From: Hoeflea prorocentri
GTDB lineage: Bacteria > Pseudomonadota > Alphaproteobacteria > Rhizobiales > Rhizobiaceae
DNA length: 64,000 nt
Reading direction: 5' to 3'
Assembly (NCBI RefSeq): GCF_027944115.1
Contig: NZ_JAPJZI010000001.1
Coordinates: 2,356,001-2,420,000 of the forward strand
Shown here: one piece after another, positions 63,001 through 64,000 of the stretch
Position numbering within the stretch: the stretch's first letter is position 1
How the letters are laid out: each line of letters begins with the position of its first letter
Program-made: the position numbers and the translations under genes
The notes under the pieces: model-generated
Databases searched by the model: none
Told to the model about the DNA's origin: nothing
What the model saw: the letters and a program-made list of their open reading frames with translations, nothing else

Positions 63001-64000
63001 ATGACTGCAACGCCGACGGAAACCAAGAGCGAACCCTCTCCGCTGCGCCGCGGCTGGACCACCGGCGCCTGTGCGACGGCAGCGACCAAGGCCGCGCTGA
63101 CCGCGCTTTTCAGCGGTACGTTCCCCGATCCGGTCACGATCCGGCTGCCGAAGGGACAAGAGCCGTCCTTTGCCCTTGCCTTCGAAAGCAGTGCCGATGG
63201 ATACGCCTCCGCCGGCATCGTCAAGGATGCCGGAGACGATCCCGATGTGACGCACGGCGCGACCGTCGTTTCGACAGTGCGCAAACTGCCGGACGGCGCC
63301 GGCATTCGGTTTACCGCTGGCTCCGGCGTAGGCAGGGTTACCCTGCCGGGTCTGCCGCTCGCCGTTGGCGAGCCGGCGATCAACCCGGTTCCACGCGAGA
63401 TGATGCAAAATGTGGTGGACGACGTCTGCGCCGGGTTCGGCCAATCCGCGGACATCGAAATCACCATTTCGATCCCGGGCGGCGAAGAATTGGCCGAAAA
63501 AACGTGGAACCCGCGGCTTGGCATTGTCGGCGGTCTGTCCGTTCTCGGCACAACGGGCATCGTACAGCCCTTTTCCTGTTCCGCGTGGATTCATTCCATT
63601 CATCGCGGCATTGATGTGGCTCGCGCGGCCGGCCTCACACATGTCATGAGCACAACGGGCTCCACCTCGGAGGCAACTGCCCGGAAAATCTATGATCTGC
63701 CCGACATCGCGCTTCTCGACATGGGCGACTTTGCCGGAGGACTGCTGAAATATCTGCGCCGTCATCCGGTCGACAGGCTGACCATCGCCGGCGGTTTCGC
63801 CAAGCTTACAAAGCTGGCGCAAGGGGCGCTCGACCTTCATTCCGGCCGCAGTCAGGTCGACATGGAATTCCTTGCAGGCCTGTTGCCGCAAAGCCATCGG
63901 GGAATCAATGTTGAAGACCGGATACTGTCTGCAAACACTGCTCTGGAAGTTCTTGAAATCGCAAAACAAAACAAATTCGATATCGCAGGACCTGTTGCCT
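63001..64000 (+). CDS. cbiD: Cobalt-precorrin-5B C1-methyltransferase CbiD (partial, 3' end outside window)
   Basis: The frame is open for 333 codons to the window edge. It starts with PLRRGWTTGACATAATKAAL, the classic CbiD signature of the ring-binding N terminus, and later has GGLSVLGTTGIVQPFS and STTGSTSEA. Although CbiD is named for the cobalt-early route, several alphaproteobacteria use it in the aerobic pathway in place of CobF. ATG 63001 has only a weak SD. It is divergent from cobA by 50 bp. Confidence 0.93.
   Translation, partial: MTATPTETKSEPSPLRRGWTTGACATAATKAALTALFSGTFPDPVTIRLPKGQEPSFALAFESSADGYASAGIVKDAGDDPDVTHGATVVSTVRKLPDGAGIRFTAGSGVGRVTLPGLPLAVGEPAINPVPREMMQNVVDDVCAGFGQSADIEITISIPGGEELAEKTWNPRLGIVGGLSVLGTTGIVQPFSCSAWIHSIHRGIDVARAAGLTHVMSTTGSTSEATARKIYDLPDIALLDMGDFAGGLLKYLRRHPVDRLTIAGGFAKLTKLAQGALDLHSGRSQVDMEFLAGLLPQSHRGINVEDRILSANTALEVLEIAKQNKFDIAGPVA

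Overview
The window looks like a chromosomal segment of a Hyphomicrobiales (Rhizobiales) alphaproteobacterium, GC-rich, with typical Shine-Dalgarno (SD) spacing and tightly packed operons that often overlap by ATGA or TGATG. The strongest lineage marker is the complete acpXL-fabZXL-fabF2XL-fabF1XL-adh2XL-lpxXL cluster for the very-long-chain lipid A fatty acid. The ccoNOQP-fixGHIS/fnrN/hemN set, an AbmA-type aminobenzoyl-CoA enzyme and the cob cluster fit this too. Taurine and amine genes suggest a marine or host-associated lifestyle, but that is inference. I saw no IS elements, phage, CRISPR arrays, tRNA or rRNA.

Layout. (1) 1-4107, minus: a CoA-dependent aromatic operon of flavin monooxygenase/OYE fusion, SDR, MarR regulator and enoyl-CoA hydratase, probably for 2-aminobenzoate (anthranilate) or salicylate. 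(2) 4282-20819: organosulfonate and methylamine region. It holds a DAO-family oxidase, two dimethylglycine-dehydrogenase-like FAD/GcvT proteins, pta, a TauR-type MocR regulator, xsc, an MttB-superfamily methyltransferase, tauABC and an XRE-cupin regulator. A shared CTGGTTC/GGACCA motif lies upstream of tauR/pta, xsc and the mttB-like gene, so the methyltransferase may belong to the TauR regulon. (3) 21060-23793: small accessory genes (ferredoxin-type reductase, lone RAM-domain protein, alpha/beta hydrolase). (4) 23738-37028: microaerobic module with cbb3 oxidase, its assembly genes, a hemerythrin-like protein, FnrN and HemN. Near-perfect FNR boxes lie upstream of ccoN and hemN. (5) 37231-51289: a GMC oxidoreductase, then the reductive pyrimidine pathway with its own ABC transporter, omega-aminotransferase, RutR-like regulator and RutR-like operators. 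(6) 51512-58635: Mrp/ApbC, the lipid A VLCFA cluster and an L,D-transpeptidase. (7) 58826-64000: cobalamin genes cobA-cobB-cobC-cobD, with divergent cbiD cut by the window end.

How the genes work together. Xsc splits sulfoacetaldehyde to acetyl phosphate and sulfite, and Pta turns acetyl phosphate into acetyl-CoA; tauABC imports the sulfonate. No taurine aminotransferase or classical taurine dehydrogenase is present. The demethylase-like enzymes around xsc therefore point to N-methylated taurines, or to an alternative amine-oxidation step. In the pyrimidine cluster PreT-PreA reduces uracil or thymine, PydB opens the ring, PydC removes the carbamoyl group, and the class III aminotransferase deaminates beta-alanine.

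The observations most worth following are the possible methyl-taurine pathway, the shared TauR-like operators, and FabF2XL. FabF2XL has Glu in place of the ketosynthase Cys and Ser in place of one catalytic His, suggesting a ketosynthase/chain-length-factor-like pair with FabF1XL.
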